This document shows, in pieces, positions 1 through 9,634 of a DNA stretch of 64,000 nt. The translations under genes and the position numbers were made by a program. The stretch comes from Spiroplasma endosymbiont of Dioctria linearis (GTDB taxonomy: Bacteria; Bacillota_I; Bacilli_A; Mycoplasmatales; Mycoplasmataceae), in assembly GCF_964030865.1 (NCBI RefSeq), contig NZ_OZ034984.1, positions 744,001 through 808,000 on the forward strand, in the 5' to 3' direction. The notes under the pieces are model-generated. The model worked only from the letters and a program-made list of their open reading frames with translations. It was not told where the DNA came from and did no database searches. Position 1 is the first letter of the stretch, and each line of letters opens with the position of its first letter.

Positions 1-382
1 TTTTGGTAATTAAATGGGAAAGCTTACCAACTGTTGTTGTTTTACCAGCACCTTGTAAACCAACCATCATAATAATTGATGGCTTTTTATCTATTTCTAA
101 TGGTTTATTTGTTTTCCCTAAAATTTCAACTAGTTCTGCGTGAACTATTTTAACCATTTGTTGATCTGCTCTAACACCTTGTTCAATGAAAACACCTTGA
201 GCTTTTTCCTCAATGTTTGCTATAAACTTTTTAACTACATCAATATTAACGTCTGCTTCTAAAAGAGCTAATCTAATTTCTCTTAATACATCTTTTACAT
301 TATCACTATTTAAAGTAGTTTTTTTTAAATTCTTTTCAATAGACTTTTTCATTCTATTGGCTAAAAAATCTCCAAATCCCAT
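1..382 (-). CDS. ffh: signal recognition particle protein Ffh (N-terminal part, cut by window edge)
   Basis: The visible 127 residues are the start of the SRP54-type GTPase that binds the SRP RNA and signal sequences and delivers nascent membrane proteins to the membrane. The N-terminal helical bundle (MGFGDFLANRMKKS onwards) is followed by the start of the G domain with the P-loop GLQGAGKTTT around residue 107. The start ATG is at 382. The rest of the G domain and the M domain lie beyond position 1. Family assignment is firm. Confidence 0.95.
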   Translation of the reverse strand, partial: MGFGDFLANRMKKSIEKNLKKTTLNSDNVKDVLREIRLALLEADVNIDVVKKFIANIEEKAQGVFIEQGVRADQQMVKIVHAELVEILGKTNKPLEIDKKPSIIMMVGLQGAGKTTTVGKLSHLITK

Positions 383-535
383 AGTTTCACTCCAATCTCA
401 ATTAATTATAACAAAAAACACAATTTTTGAAATGCCAAAAAAATAATTATAATTATCTAAAAAGTAAAGGTTAATAATAAATAAAATTATAGTTTTTTTG
501 TAAATCTATAATTAAAAAATTTAATGAAGATAAAT

Positions 536-562
536 TAAAAACGCTAGTTGAAACTAGCGTTA
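536..562 (-). terminator. intrinsic terminator downstream of rny
   Basis: A perfect stem AACGCTAGTT/AACTAGCGTT with a short GAA loop is followed, on the minus strand, by a T-rich run. It lies just past the rny stop codon. Confidence 0.8.
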
Positions 563-604
563 TAAATCTTAAGACAGGAATTTATTTTCCTTAGTTCACA
601 TTTC

Positions 605-2140
605 CTATAATCTTATTACTTCTCGTTTTTCACGGATTATAGTTATATAAATGTCTCCTGGAGTCTTATTTATTTTCTGAATGCTTTCTTTTAAATTTAA
701 AGATATTTTTTTCATACTATAATCATCTACAACAGATGGATTTACCATAACTCTTATTTCTCTTCCTGCTTTAAGAACATAAACTTTAAGAACACCTTCT
801 TGTTGTAAACAAATATCTTCAAGTTCTTGCATTCTTATAAAATATTGATCTGCATCATTATTTCTGGCTCCTGGCCTTGCAGCACTCATAGTATCTGCTA
901 TAGCTACAATTTCTGCATAGTATGTTTCTTTTTCAACATCATTATGATGTGATTCAACTGCATTAATTATTTCAGACTCTAGATTATATTTTTTTAGAAT
1001 ATCTACTCCTAATTTTACATGACTTCCTTCTTGCTCGAAGTCCACAGCTTTTCCAATATCATGTAAAAGACCAGATTTAAGTCCTATTTTTTCATCAAGA
1101 CCCATCTCTAAAGCAATTTTTCTAGATATCTTTGCAACTTCAATTGAATGCTGCAAAGCATTCTGACCATAACTATGTCTAAATTTTAATTTACCTAGCA
1201 TTTTAACTATTTCTTCAGGTAAATCATCAATATTTAAATTTAACAGGACTTCATTTCCAATCTCCAAACAATGCTTATCCAATTTTTCTTCTTGAATTAT
1301 TAATTGTTCTTCAATTGTAGCCGGATGAATTCTTGCTGTTTTTATAAGTTCGCTTAAAGTTAAATATGCAATTTCTCTTCTTATTGGATTAAAAGAAGAT
1401 ATTGTCACCCTATTTGGAGTATCATCAATAATTAAATCAACACCCCCATAAGATTGAAATGTTTTTATATTTCTTCCTTCTTTACCAATAATTTTACCTT
1501 TTCAAGAATCATTTTCAATTTCAAAAAAAGTTGTATTTTTTTCAGAAGTGATTTCAATATGACAACTTTGCATTGCATCTATTAATATATCAGAAGCTTT
1601 TTTTTCAGCTCTAACTTTTAATTTATTTTCATAATCTTTAATTTTATTTGAAAGTTCATTTAAATATTTATTTTCTACAATATTAAATAACTCTGTTTTT
1701 ATTTGATCTTCAGTTAAATTTGAAATATTTTCAAGAGCTAACTGAAATTTCTTTTTTTGAATGGCTAATTCATTTTTTATTTTATTTGTATTAATTTTTT
1801 CCTGAATTAGTTCTTCTTCCTTCTTATTCAAAATTTCTATTTCTTCAAAGAATTTTTCTTTTTTTTGTTTTAAATTTTTAGTTTCAATTAAAATTTCTTC
1901 TCGGATATATTCAGCGTCATTTTCAGCATTAAGTTTTATTAAAGCTGCATCTGCTTTTGCTTCCGCTAGAATTTTCATTTTAACTTCTTTTGACTCGTCT
2001 AATGTTTTTTTAAAAATGTATTTGCGCTGACGAGACTTAATTAAATATACTATAACTGTACCTAATACAATTAAAAGCACTATTAAAAAAGATATTATCG
2101 CAATATACACATGTACTAAATCATCGTTCATAACTAGCAT
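605..2140 (-). CDS. rny: ribonuclease Y
   Basis: 511-residue membrane-anchored endoribonuclease that starts mRNA decay. One N-terminal membrane segment (about residues 8-34) is followed by a long charged coiled coil (about 40-200), a KH RNA-binding domain (KGKIIGKEGRNIKTF) and an HD domain with HDIGKA. A TGA tryptophan codon at 1502-1504 interrupts a standard-code reading. The ATG at 2140 has a GGAG Shine-Dalgarno 7 bases upstream. An alternative start at Met4 is possible. Length and domain order match the family. Confidence 0.95.
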
Positions 2141-2165
2141 TGTTCTCCAATCCTAGAAAAGCGTG

Positions 2166-2184
2166 GCGTTGCCTTATGCAACGT
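2166..2184 (-). promoter_or_regulatory. hairpin in the rny 5' leader
   Basis: CGTTGC-CTTAT-GCAACG is a perfect 6-bp, GC-containing stem in otherwise very AT-rich DNA. It lies about 26 bases upstream of the rny start and just before the Shine-Dalgarno. No run of T follows it on the minus strand, so it does not look like a terminator. It may protect or regulate the rny mRNA; this is inference. Confidence 0.4.
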
Positions 2185-2248
2185 TATTATTTTACATTAA
2201 TTAATAACAATAGTATAAATAGCAAAGAAGATTTTATAAATAAAAAAA

Positions 2249-2281
2249 TAAACAAAAATAATAATAATTTTTGTTTATTTG
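2249..2281 (-). terminator. AT-rich terminator-like hairpin after the lipoprotein gene
   Basis: ATAAACAAAAAT pairs with ATTTTTGTTTAT around a TAATAATA-type loop, just past the stop of the lipoprotein gene. It is AT-only, so confidence is moderate. Confidence 0.5.
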
Positions 2282-2287
2282 AAAATA

Positions 2288-2728
2288 TTATCCAACATGT
2301 AGTTCAACTTCAAAAGTAAAACTCTGAGCTGATCAATTAAAAGAAGAATTCTCATTAATTGATTGTGCTTTTTTATATGTAATAATATAGTGAATATGTT
2401 CATGAGAATGCTCTGCTTTGGAAATTATATTTTCATTAAAACTAAATGAGGCACTTTCATTCTCCTCTTTTACTGCACTAATAAATAAAATTTCAAAGTT
2501 TTTTGTAGGTAAAATTGATTCATCCATAATTACATTTTCAACTTTTTTTGCAGCTTCTTCAATTGCATTAATTGCCTCCTCTTCTGTTTCAACAGCTACT
2601 TTATTTAAAACTTTTTGCAAATTTTTTACTGTATTTTCAATAGTATTTACATTATTACAAGCAATAACACTTGTGCTAGCTGTACCAATAAGTCCAAATG
2701 AACCCAATAAAGTCAAGATTTTTTTCAT
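2288..2728 (-). CDS. small surface lipoprotein, function unknown
   Basis: 146 residues. The N-terminus is a Spiroplasma-type lipoprotein signal: MKK, a hydrophobic stretch, then a lipobox ending at Cys24 (SVIAC) followed by NN. The mature part is short, acidic and Glu/Ala-rich (ETEEEAINAIEEAAKKVENV), then polar with a His cluster (EHSHEHIHY). The final residues SAQSFTFEVELHVG are reached by reading TGA 2333-2335 as Trp. It stands alone with its own terminator. No function is recognised; lipid anchoring on the outer face of the membrane is inferred from the signal. Confidence 0.8.
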
Positions 2729-2854
2729 ATATTTTTTCTCTAATTTCTATTTCTAATATCTTTATTAGATATAAAAATTATAAATTAGATTTATGATTTT
2801 TATTTATAATTTTTATAAATAAAAATAATTTAAATTTAATAAAAAATTTTAAAA

Positions 2855-2885
2855 TAAAAAAAACTGCATTAAATACAGTTATAAA
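2855..2885 (-). terminator. probable terminator of the cinA-recA unit
   Basis: On the minus strand AACTGTA-TTTAA-TGCAGTT, with one mismatch, is followed by a run of eight T. It starts right after the recA stop. Confidence 0.65.
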
Positions 2886-2886
2886 T

Positions 2887-3927
2887 TTATTCAATACTTT
2901 CTTTAAGTTTAGCTTGAATTTCTAAGTATTTTTCTGGATTATTATTAAATCATTCCCTCACTGATTCTTTTCCTTGACCAATTTTTTCTTCACCATATGA
3001 ATATCAAACTCCAGCTTTATTTAAAATATTATATATTGTAGCCATTTCAATAATTTCAAGATCTTTTTCTACACCTTTATTATATGCAATAGTAATTTGA
3101 CAAGTTTTAAAAGGTGGCGCTACTTTATTTTTTACAACTTTAATTTTAACTTTATTTGCAGTTGCCTCACCATTTGTAGATATTGTTTCACCTTTTCTTA
3201 CTTCTAATCTTATAGATGAATAAAATCTTAAAGCTCTTCCACCAGGAGTTATTTCAGGACTTCCAAATATGACACCAACTTTTTCTCTCAATTGATTAAT
3301 AAAAATTACTGTAGTATTAGTTTTCGAAACTATACCATTAATTTTCCTTAAAGCTTTTGACATCAATCTTGCTTGTAACCCAATTTGTTGATCTGACATT
3401 TCACCTTCTAATTCTGCTTTAGGAACTAAAGCAGCAACAGAGTCAACTACAACTATATCAATAGTATTTGATTTAATTAACATTTCTAAAATATCTAAAG
3501 CCTGTTCACCTGAATCAGGTTGAGCCACAACTAAATTTTTAATATCTATACCAATATTTTGAGCATACCTTGGGTCTAATGCATGCTCTGCATCAATAAA
3601 AGCTGCCCTACCATTATTTTTTTGTGCTTCACAAATTGCATGTAAAGAAAGCGTAGTTTTACCACTTGATTCTGGTCCATAAATTTCTATAATTCTACCC
3701 TTAGGATATCCTCCAACGCCAATAGCTCTGTCAAGTAAAAAACTACCTGTTGGAGTAACTTCAATTGCTGAATTGGCAGCATCTCCTAATTTCATAATTG
3801 ATCCTTTTCCAAAAGTTTTTTCAATATCTTTTAATACACTTTTAAAAGCAGGATCATCATAAATATTATTATCACTCATATTTAAAAGCACCTCATTTGT
3901 ATTTTTTTCTAATATTTTTTCTATCAT
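2887..3927 (-). CDS. recA: recombinase RecA
   Basis: 346-residue DNA strand-exchange ATPase. Walker A is GPESSGKTT, Walker B lies in [13 protein letters not shown], and the L2 region ([11 protein letters not shown]) and the C-terminal [10 protein letters not shown] block are intact. The end is reached through TGA tryptophans (VWYSYGEEK, REWFNNN). Two starts are plausible: ATG 3927 with AGGAGG, used here, or ATG 3879 (MSDNNIYDD) with GAGGTG, which would shorten the protein by 16 residues. A full-length RecA is notable because some spiroplasmas carry truncated recA genes. It follows cinA by about 45 bases, as in many Firmicutes. Confidence 0.95.
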
Positions 3928-3972
3928 ATATTTTCCTCCTCAATTATCATTATCGACAATAAGGAATTAAAA

Positions 3973-4425
3973 TTAAATTTCTAAAATTTTATTAATAATA
4001 AATTCACTTGCTCTAGTTTTATACTCTTCTCTTGTAATACTTTCTTTAATAAGAAATTTATAAATAAAATTTTTATTTTTAAATCTAAAACCAACAAAAC
4101 TTAAACCAGATTTGTTATCTTCATATTTTGGTGGAGCATAACCTGTAAAACCAATAACAATATCGGAACTAATTTTTTCACTAGTTTTTTCTAACATTAA
4201 AGCTAGAACTTCTTTTGAAACAACACTATATTTTTTAATTACTTCTATATCTATTCCTAAAATTTTTGTTTTAAAATCATCAGAATAACAAATAAATGAA
4301 CCCTTGAAATATTCACTAGCTCCAGAGATATTTGTTATTTGATTTGCAAAATACCCTCCTGTAAATGATTCACAAGTAGATAATGTTAAATTATTTAATT
4401 TTAAATATTCAAATAATTTTTTCAT
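3973..4425 (-). CDS. cinA: CinA C-terminal domain protein (nicotinamide-nucleotide amidase type)
   Basis: 150 residues, only the C-terminal CinA domain (PncC-like), without the N-terminal molybdopterin-binding-like domain. Typical blocks are TLSTCESFTGGYFANQIT, ISGASEYFKGSFICYS and IGFTGYAPP. Family members deamidate nicotinamide mononucleotide in NAD salvage. The ATG at 4425 has AAGGA upstream; a TTG at 4431 would add two residues. It lies just upstream of recA and is probably co-transcribed. Activity is inferred from the family. Confidence 0.85.
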   Translation of the reverse strand: MKKLFEYLKLNNLTLSTCESFTGGYFANQITNISGASEYFKGSFICYSDDFKTKILGIDIEVIKKYSVVSKEVLALMLEKTSEKISSDIVIGFTGYAPPKYEDNKSGLSFVGFRFKNKNFIYKFLIKESITREEYKTRASEFIINKILEI

Positions 4426-4446
4426 ATACAAATCCTTAAAAAATAT

Positions 4447-4824
4447 AGTGAGATTAAATTATCATAACCCACGTTTTGTAACACTTACGTGCATCAACTA
4501 TCTATCTATCGCTTATGCATGCGATCCCAAAGGCTTGTTGAATTCCTCACCCTTAAGCTCCTCTACCAAAATTTGAGTTTCTTGCTTGTGGAGTTTACCC
4601 GTTCCATTTCACTATTTCTAGCTAATCGTCTCTGTGGCACTTTAAAAAGCTTATCATAGGCATAAATGCCCTTAGACTATACTTAAGTCGTTACCAATAA
4701 ATTGGTACCTAAAGTTATTTTTTTCTCTAGCACAAACACTACATTCATCTCAGAATGTGCAAGCGTGGAGTTTCCTCTATATTATTTTTCAAATATAGCA
4801 GTTGATTCAAAATTAATCTCATTG
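4447..4824 (-). ncRNA. rnpB: RNase P RNA (type B)
   Basis: On the minus strand the gene contains the hallmark 5' block GAGGAAACTCCACGCTTGCA, then TGAGATGAATGTAGTGTTTGTGC, and further on AACGGGTAAACTCCAC. The ends pair (GAGATTAA near 4820 with TTAATCTC near 4452), giving helix P1 and the approximate limits. It is the catalytic RNA that matures tRNA 5' ends. It lies directly downstream of the gpsB-like gene, as in Bacillus subtilis. Confidence 0.93.
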
Positions 4825-4840
4825 TTTATTTTATACTAAA

Positions 4841-5170
4841 TTACTTATTATATCTCTCTTTTTCTAAATTAGAAATTCTCTTAATAAGATCTGAACTATT
4901 TAGTCCCGCTCTTGCTAATGCTTCCATTTGACTTTCACTTAATTTTAAAGTTGCCAATGTTTCTGTTAATTCATTTGATAATCTATTAATATTTTCTTTT
5001 AAAGTGGCTATTTCTTTTTGTTTTTTAATATCTTTTTCTTCGAAAAATTTATAATCTTCTGCTATCATATCTAAAAAAGCATCAACTTCTTCTACTTTAT
5101 AACCTTTATATTCAACTTCAAAATCTTTATCAATAATTTCTTGTTTAGTTAATTTTATAAAATCTGCCAT
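4841..5170 (-). CDS. gpsB: DivIVA/GpsB family cell-division protein
   Basis: 109 residues. The N-terminus (KLTKQEIIDKDFEVEYKGYK onwards, VEEVDAFLDMIAEDY) is the DivIVA/GpsB lipid-binding coiled-coil signature. A second coiled coil with Lys/Glu-rich heptads follows. In Firmicutes GpsB coordinates division and wall synthesis. This organism should lack a wall, so the role must differ, perhaps in division or cell shape. The order gpsB-rnpB with recU and dnaD nearby matches Bacillus and supports GpsB rather than DivIVA. Confidence 0.85.
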   Translation of the reverse strand: MADFIKLTKQEIIDKDFEVEYKGYKVEEVDAFLDMIAEDYKFFEEKDIKKQKEIATLKENINRLSNELTETLATLKLSESQMEALARAGLNSSDLIKRISNLEKERYNK

Positions 5171-5254
5171 TTTTTATACCCCCATTTAGTCTAATTGTAT
5201 CTCATTTTATAATTTTTTGTAGAGATATATCGACTAATATATTTGGGTGAGATT

Positions 5255-5740
5255 TTGATATTAAAAAATAAAGGAATGTATTTAGAAACTATTATAAATA
5301 ATAGTATAAGTACTATTGAAGAAAATAGTGGTTTTATTTATAAAATGCCTATTAATAACAATATTATTTCAGTTAAAGATAATATTATTACAGCAAGATT
5401 AAAGAAGAGCTATTTTTGTGATTATATTGGTTTATGAAAAGGAACTTATTTAGAATTTGAAACCAAAGAGTCTGAGAAGGACTATTTTAATTTGAATAAT
5501 CTTTCTCAACAACAATTTGAAAAATTAAGATTAGTAAATAAAAATTATGGATTAGCTTTTCTAATAATATATTTTCATTTATATGAAAAAATATATATTA
5601 TCCATATAAATGAATTAGAAAATATAAAAATTAAAAAAATACCCTATCAGTATTTCAAAGATAGTTTCTTGGAAATAAGTTTTTCAGGTATTAGTTTTAA
5701 TTTTAATGATATTTTTAATCATTTAATCAATTATACATAG
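5255..5740 (+). CDS. recU: Holliday junction resolvase RecU
   Basis: 161 residues. Recognisable RecU blocks are NKGMYLE near the N-terminus, IYKMP, DYIGLWKGTYLEFETKESEKD (catalytic Asp/Glu/Lys region) and FNLNNLSQQQFEKL. The Trp in GLWKG is TGA. It resolves four-way recombination junctions. The start is uncertain: TTG 5255 follows GGGTGAG closely, TTG 5243 has no ribosome site, and ATG 5276 would lose conserved N-terminal residues. It converges with the DnaD gene and overlaps its 3' end by 14 bases. Confidence 0.85.
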
Positions 5741-6266
5741 TTATTTTTACAGAAGTTTCTTTTGACTTATCTTCTAGTTTCTTCAATAAATCTTTAATAT
5801 TATTAATTTTACATTCATCAATTATTGACATAATCTTTGGTTTTGAAATACCAAGTTCAATAAAATTTTCAATTTTATCTATTTCATTATCTGTAAGTTT
5901 ATAATCAAAAATTTTTTCAATAAAGTTATATGTATTATCATTTCTTAATTTAGAATGTTTCTCTTCTAACTCTACAAGCAACCTATTAAATAAAGGTGTA
6001 AGATCAAGGATAGTTTTTTTACCTTTTTGTTCCAGCTTAATAATTCGATTTTTTAATAACAAAGATATTTCTTTTTCAATTTCTTCTTTTGAAAGTATCA
6101 TATGTTCTGCTATTTGTGAAGGTGTAAAATTTTTTTGCTCATCATTTGATAACTCCATAATTATTAGTAAAATAGCTAATTGATTTTCATTAATTTTAAT
6201 TTTTGAATAATTTAAAATTAAAAGAGTTTTTTTGCTTATTAACCCTGTTTTAAAAAGTTCAAACAT
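5727..6266 (-). CDS. dnaD: DnaD-like replication initiation protein
   Basis: 179 residues. The N-terminal half is a winged-helix domain (QLAILLIIMELSNDEQKNFTPSQIAEHM). The C-terminal half carries a DnaD-domain-like stretch (YNFIEKIFDYKLTDNEIDKIENFIELG then KPKIMSIIDECKINNIKDL). DnaD helps load the replicative helicase in Firmicutes. The recU/gpsB/rnpB neighbourhood matches the Bacillus dnaD-ponA-recU region with ponA missing, as expected without a cell wall. Confidence 0.8.
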   Translation of the reverse strand: MFELFKTGLISKKTLLILNYSKIKINENQLAILLIIMELSNDEQKNFTPSQIAEHMILSKEEIEKEISLLLKNRIIKLEQKGKKTILDLTPLFNRLLVELEEKHSKLRNDNTYNFIEKIFDYKLTDNEIDKIENFIELGISKPKIMSIIDECKINNIKDLLKKLEDKSKETSVKITMYN

Positions 6267-6321
6267 ATTTTTTTACAAAATTAAAACTTGCTATTTGCAA
6301 GTCTTTTAAATTTTGTTCTTA

Positions 6322-6597
6322 TTATTTAGCTACTGCTTCTTTTAATTGTTTAGCTACTTTAAATTTTGTTACTGTTGTTGCAGCAATTTGGATTTTCGCT
6401 CCAGTTGCTGGGTTAACACCTTCACGTGCAGCTCTTTCAGCAGTAACAAATTTACCAAATCCTGCTATTGCAACTTCATCTTTATTAACTAGAGCATTTA
6501 CAATTTCATCAAATACGAAGTTAATTATTTTTTCAGCATCAGCTTTTGTATTACCAAATTCTACTGAAACTTTTTCTGATAATTCTTTTTTTGTCAT
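6322..6597 (-). CDS. hup: HU family DNA-binding protein
   Basis: 91 residues, the standard HU length. It begins MTKKELSEKVSVEFG and has the conserved beta-arm region GFGKFVTAERAAREGVNPATG. It bends and compacts the nucleoid DNA. AGGGGTG precedes the ATG. It lies between gpsA and dnaD, 19 bases from the gpsA stop. Confidence 0.95.
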   Translation of the reverse strand: MTKKELSEKVSVEFGNTKADAEKIINFVFDEIVNALVNKDEVAIAGFGKFVTAERAAREGVNPATGAKIQIAATTVTKFKVAKQLKEAVAK

Positions 6598-6615
6598 GGC
6601 TATACACCCCTATCT

Positions 6616-7620
6616 CTATACTACCTTAGCATGTTGGAAAAAGTCATTTACTAACGCACTAGGCTTATGATTATTGTATAGTATTTTATATAGTATTTCA
6701 AACATTGGCACTTTAATTTTATATTTCTGGCTGATCTCATAAGCTAACTTACAAGATAAAACTCCTTCAACAGTATTCTTATGAGAAATTAAAACAGTCT
6801 TTGCATCATCTTTTTGAGCGATTTGAACTCCCAATGAAAAGTTTCTTGATTTTAATGATGAAGCAGTTAGGATCAAATCACCAAGTGTTGCAAAATTCAT
6901 AAATGTTTCTATTTTAGCTCCAAATTGTTTTGCTATAGTATATATTTCTGCATTTCCTATTGTAATTAATGATGCTTTTGAATTATCTGCTGCTGAAAAA
7001 CCATGCAGCAATCCCGCAGCAATAGCAACACTATTTTTTAATGCTGCAGCAACTTCACACCCAACTACATCCGTTGTGGGTTTCACAATAAAGTATTCAT
7101 TAGAAAATAAATTTGCTATATATATAGCAGTTTTTTCATCTTCATTGCAACTCATGACACAAGTTGGTTTTCTCATAATTACTTCAATTGCAACAGAAGG
7201 TCCATAAATTGCACCATAAGATTTCATAACATCTTTGCCTTGAAATCTTTTTTTAATTTTTTTACTTAATAAATCAAGATTTTCTTCATCTAAACCTTTG
7301 GCTACATTTATTATATGCATTTCACGCTTTCCAAATTTTATTACATTTTCAATTGCATTATCTAAAGCAAAAGTTGGTACACTTAAAATTACAATATTTG
7401 CTTTTTCCATGGCTGCTGCAAAATCTGTTGTTGCCTTTATATTTGAATTAATTAGTAAGTCCTGAAAGAATTTAGAGTTCAAATGATTATTATTAATATC
7501 TTCAACTTGAGTTTCTTCAATTCCATACATAATTACATCATGACCATTGTCTGCTAAAACATTAGCTAAAACTGTTCCATAAGCTCCAGTCCCTATTATT
7601 GCTATTTTTTCTTTTTGCAT
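6616..7620 (-). CDS. gpsA: glycerol-3-phosphate dehydrogenase [NAD(P)+]
   Basis: 334 residues, the family's usual length. The N-terminal Rossmann motif is IIGTGAYGTVLANVLADNG. The substrate domain has VAKGLDEENL, YGPSVAIEV, the catalytic lysine in AAALKNSVAIAAGLLHG, and ATLGDLILTASSLKSRNFSLG. It interconverts dihydroxyacetone phosphate and sn-glycerol-3-phosphate, feeding phospholipid synthesis. It starts 4 bases after the der stop, giving the tight order cmk-der-gpsA-hup. Confidence 0.95.
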   Translation of the reverse strand: MQKEKIAIIGTGAYGTVLANVLADNGHDVIMYGIEETQVEDINNNHLNSKFFQDLLINSNIKATTDFAAAMEKANIVILSVPTFALDNAIENVIKFGKREMHIINVAKGLDEENLDLLSKKIKKRFQGKDVMKSYGAIYGPSVAIEVIMRKPTCVMSCNEDEKTAIYIANLFSNEYFIVKPTTDVVGCEVAAALKNSVAIAAGLLHGFSAADNSKASLITIGNAEIYTIAKQFGAKIETFMNFATLGDLILTASSLKSRNFSLGVQIAQKDDAKTVLISHKNTVEGVLSCKLAYEISQKYKIKVPMFEILYKILYNNHKPSALVNDFFQHAKVV

Positions 7621-7624
7621 ATTT

Positions 7625-8938
7625 TTATTTCCTTTCTCTAAAAATTATAGTTATTGGTACGCCACTAAAATCAAATTGTGAACGAATTTGATTTTCCAAA
7701 AATCTTTTATATGAAAAGTGAACAAATTCAGGATTATTCACGAATAAAACAAATGTTGGTAAGTATGCTTCTACTTGAGAAGCATAGAATATTTTCAATC
7801 TACCTCCATTATGATTTGGAGCGGGATTAATTAATTGAGCCTTATTGAAAACTTCATTTAATAAACTTGTTCTAATTCTTTTTTTAATATTTTTTTGAAC
7901 TAAATCAACAATATCAAATATCTTATGTATTCTTTTATTTTCTTTTGCCGAAATAAATAAAACCTTTGCATAATTTAAATACTTAAAATAAGCCTTAATT
8001 TCTTCTTCTTTTCTTTTCATAGTATTGGTTTCTTTATCTTGAACTAAGTCTCATTTGTTACCAATAATTATTATAGGTTTATTTTCTTCAAAAGCAAAAC
8101 CTCCAATATTTGTATCATGATCTTTAATATTTTCACTTGAGTCTAAAATTAATAAAACAATATCTGACTTATTAATCGTACTTATTGATCTTAAGTAACT
8201 ATATTTTTCAAGATTTTCATAAATCTTACCTTTTTTTCTCATACCAGCAGTGTCTATAATTGTATAACTATTTCCATTATATTTTATTTTACTATCCACT
8301 GCATCAACTGTTGTTCCGGCAATTTCAGAAACTATCATTCTATCTTCACCAACTAATGAATTCACTAAACTTGATTTACCAACATTGGGTCTTCCAACAA
8401 TTGCTAGTTTAAGTTCATCACTTTCTTGACTTTCATCAAACTTTGGAAAACTTTCAATTATTTTATCCAGCAAATCTCCTATTCCAATACCGTGAGTAGA
8501 AGATATCATAAAGGGTTCACCAAAACCTAAAGTCATAAAAGTAAAGGACTCATCAAATTGATCCTTTTTATCATATTTATTGACAGCAAGAATTACAGGT
8601 TTATGAGTCTTATAAAGTATCTTAGCAACTGCTTCATCTTCTTGAGTTATTCCATCTTTATAATTAATTGCAAAAACAATAACATCTGCTTCTTTAATTG
8701 CAATTTCTGCTTGCATTCTTATTTCTTTTGAAAATGGACTATCTTGTAAAGTTATTCCACCCGTGTCAACTACAATAAAAGGTAAAGTTAGTCATTCAGC
8801 TTTACCATACATTCTATCTCTAGTGACTCCAGGTTTGTCTTCAACAATAGCCTTTTTTTCTCTGATTATTCTATTAAAAAGTGTAGATTTACCAACATTG
8901 GGTCTTCCAACAACTGCTACAATTCCTTTTCTTGCCAT
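7625..8938 (-). CDS. der: ribosome assembly GTPase Der (EngA)
   Basis: 437 residues with the diagnostic tandem GTPase domains. The first P-loop is [12 protein letters not shown] (residue 10 onward) and the second is [12 protein letters not shown] (near 186). Both switch regions ([16 protein letters not shown]) and both NKxD motifs are present. The Trp of the second NKWD is a TGA codon, good evidence for the genetic code. A C-terminal KH-like domain ends in [10 protein letters not shown]. It acts in assembly of the 50S subunit. Confidence 0.96.
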
Positions 8939-8965
8939 AAACTACACCTCCTTAAAAAGTAATTA

Positions 8966-9628
8966 CTATTTAAGTTTTTCTATTTTGTTTAAAATTAATC
9001 TAATTACTTTATTTATATTTAATTTACTTGTATCTAAATATCAAGCATCAGGGGCTATTTTAAGTGCCCCCATTTCTCTTTTTTTATCATAATCATCTCT
9101 TTGTTGAATTTGTCTTAAAATATCTTCATAAACATTTGGCTTTATTTTTCTTCTTTTATTTTGATTAAATCTTCTCTCTGCTCTTGATTCAACTGAACAA
9201 TCAAAATATATTTTTAATTCTGCTTCTGGAAGAACAACCGTAGTAATATCTCTTCCAATTACAATATTGTTTTTATTTTGAGTCATTTTTCTTTGAGCTA
9301 AAACCATAAACTCTCTAACCTTATTATTTTTTGCTACATATTTAATATTTTCTGCCACTTCATAGTCAAAAATACTTTTTCCATATTCTATATTATTTAC
9401 TAATATAGACTTTTCATTTATATATTCAAAATTAAAGCTTTTAATCTGTTTTTCAATTTCAGCATCCTTTAAAAAATCAACTTCATTATCTAAACAAAAT
9501 TTAGTAAAAGCTCTATACATAACTCCAGTATCTATAAAATTCATTTTCAACTTAACAGCTATTCTTTTCATAACTGAACTTTTACCAGAACCTGCTGTAC
9601 CGTCTACTGCGATATTAATATATTTCAA
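8966..9628 (-). CDS. cmk: cytidylate kinase
   Basis: 220 residues; phosphorylates CMP and dCMP. P-loop GTAGSGKSSVMK at residue 10, then MNFIDTGVMYRAFT, IVIGRDITTVVLPEA and RFNQNKRRKIKP. The start is TTG at 9628 with AGGAGG about 9 bases upstream; that Shine-Dalgarno overlaps the stop of the preceding gene (GGAGGATAA), so the two are probably translationally coupled. TGA at 9041 encodes the Trp before YLDTSKL. The order cmk-der is common in Firmicutes. Confidence 0.94.
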
Positions 9629-9634
9629 TTGCTT

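Noticed and set aside
213-446. Open frame on the plus strand opposite ffh
   Set aside because: It is the complement of the clear Ffh coding sequence and its product is a run of Phe/Ser/Leu typical of antisense AT-rich DNA.
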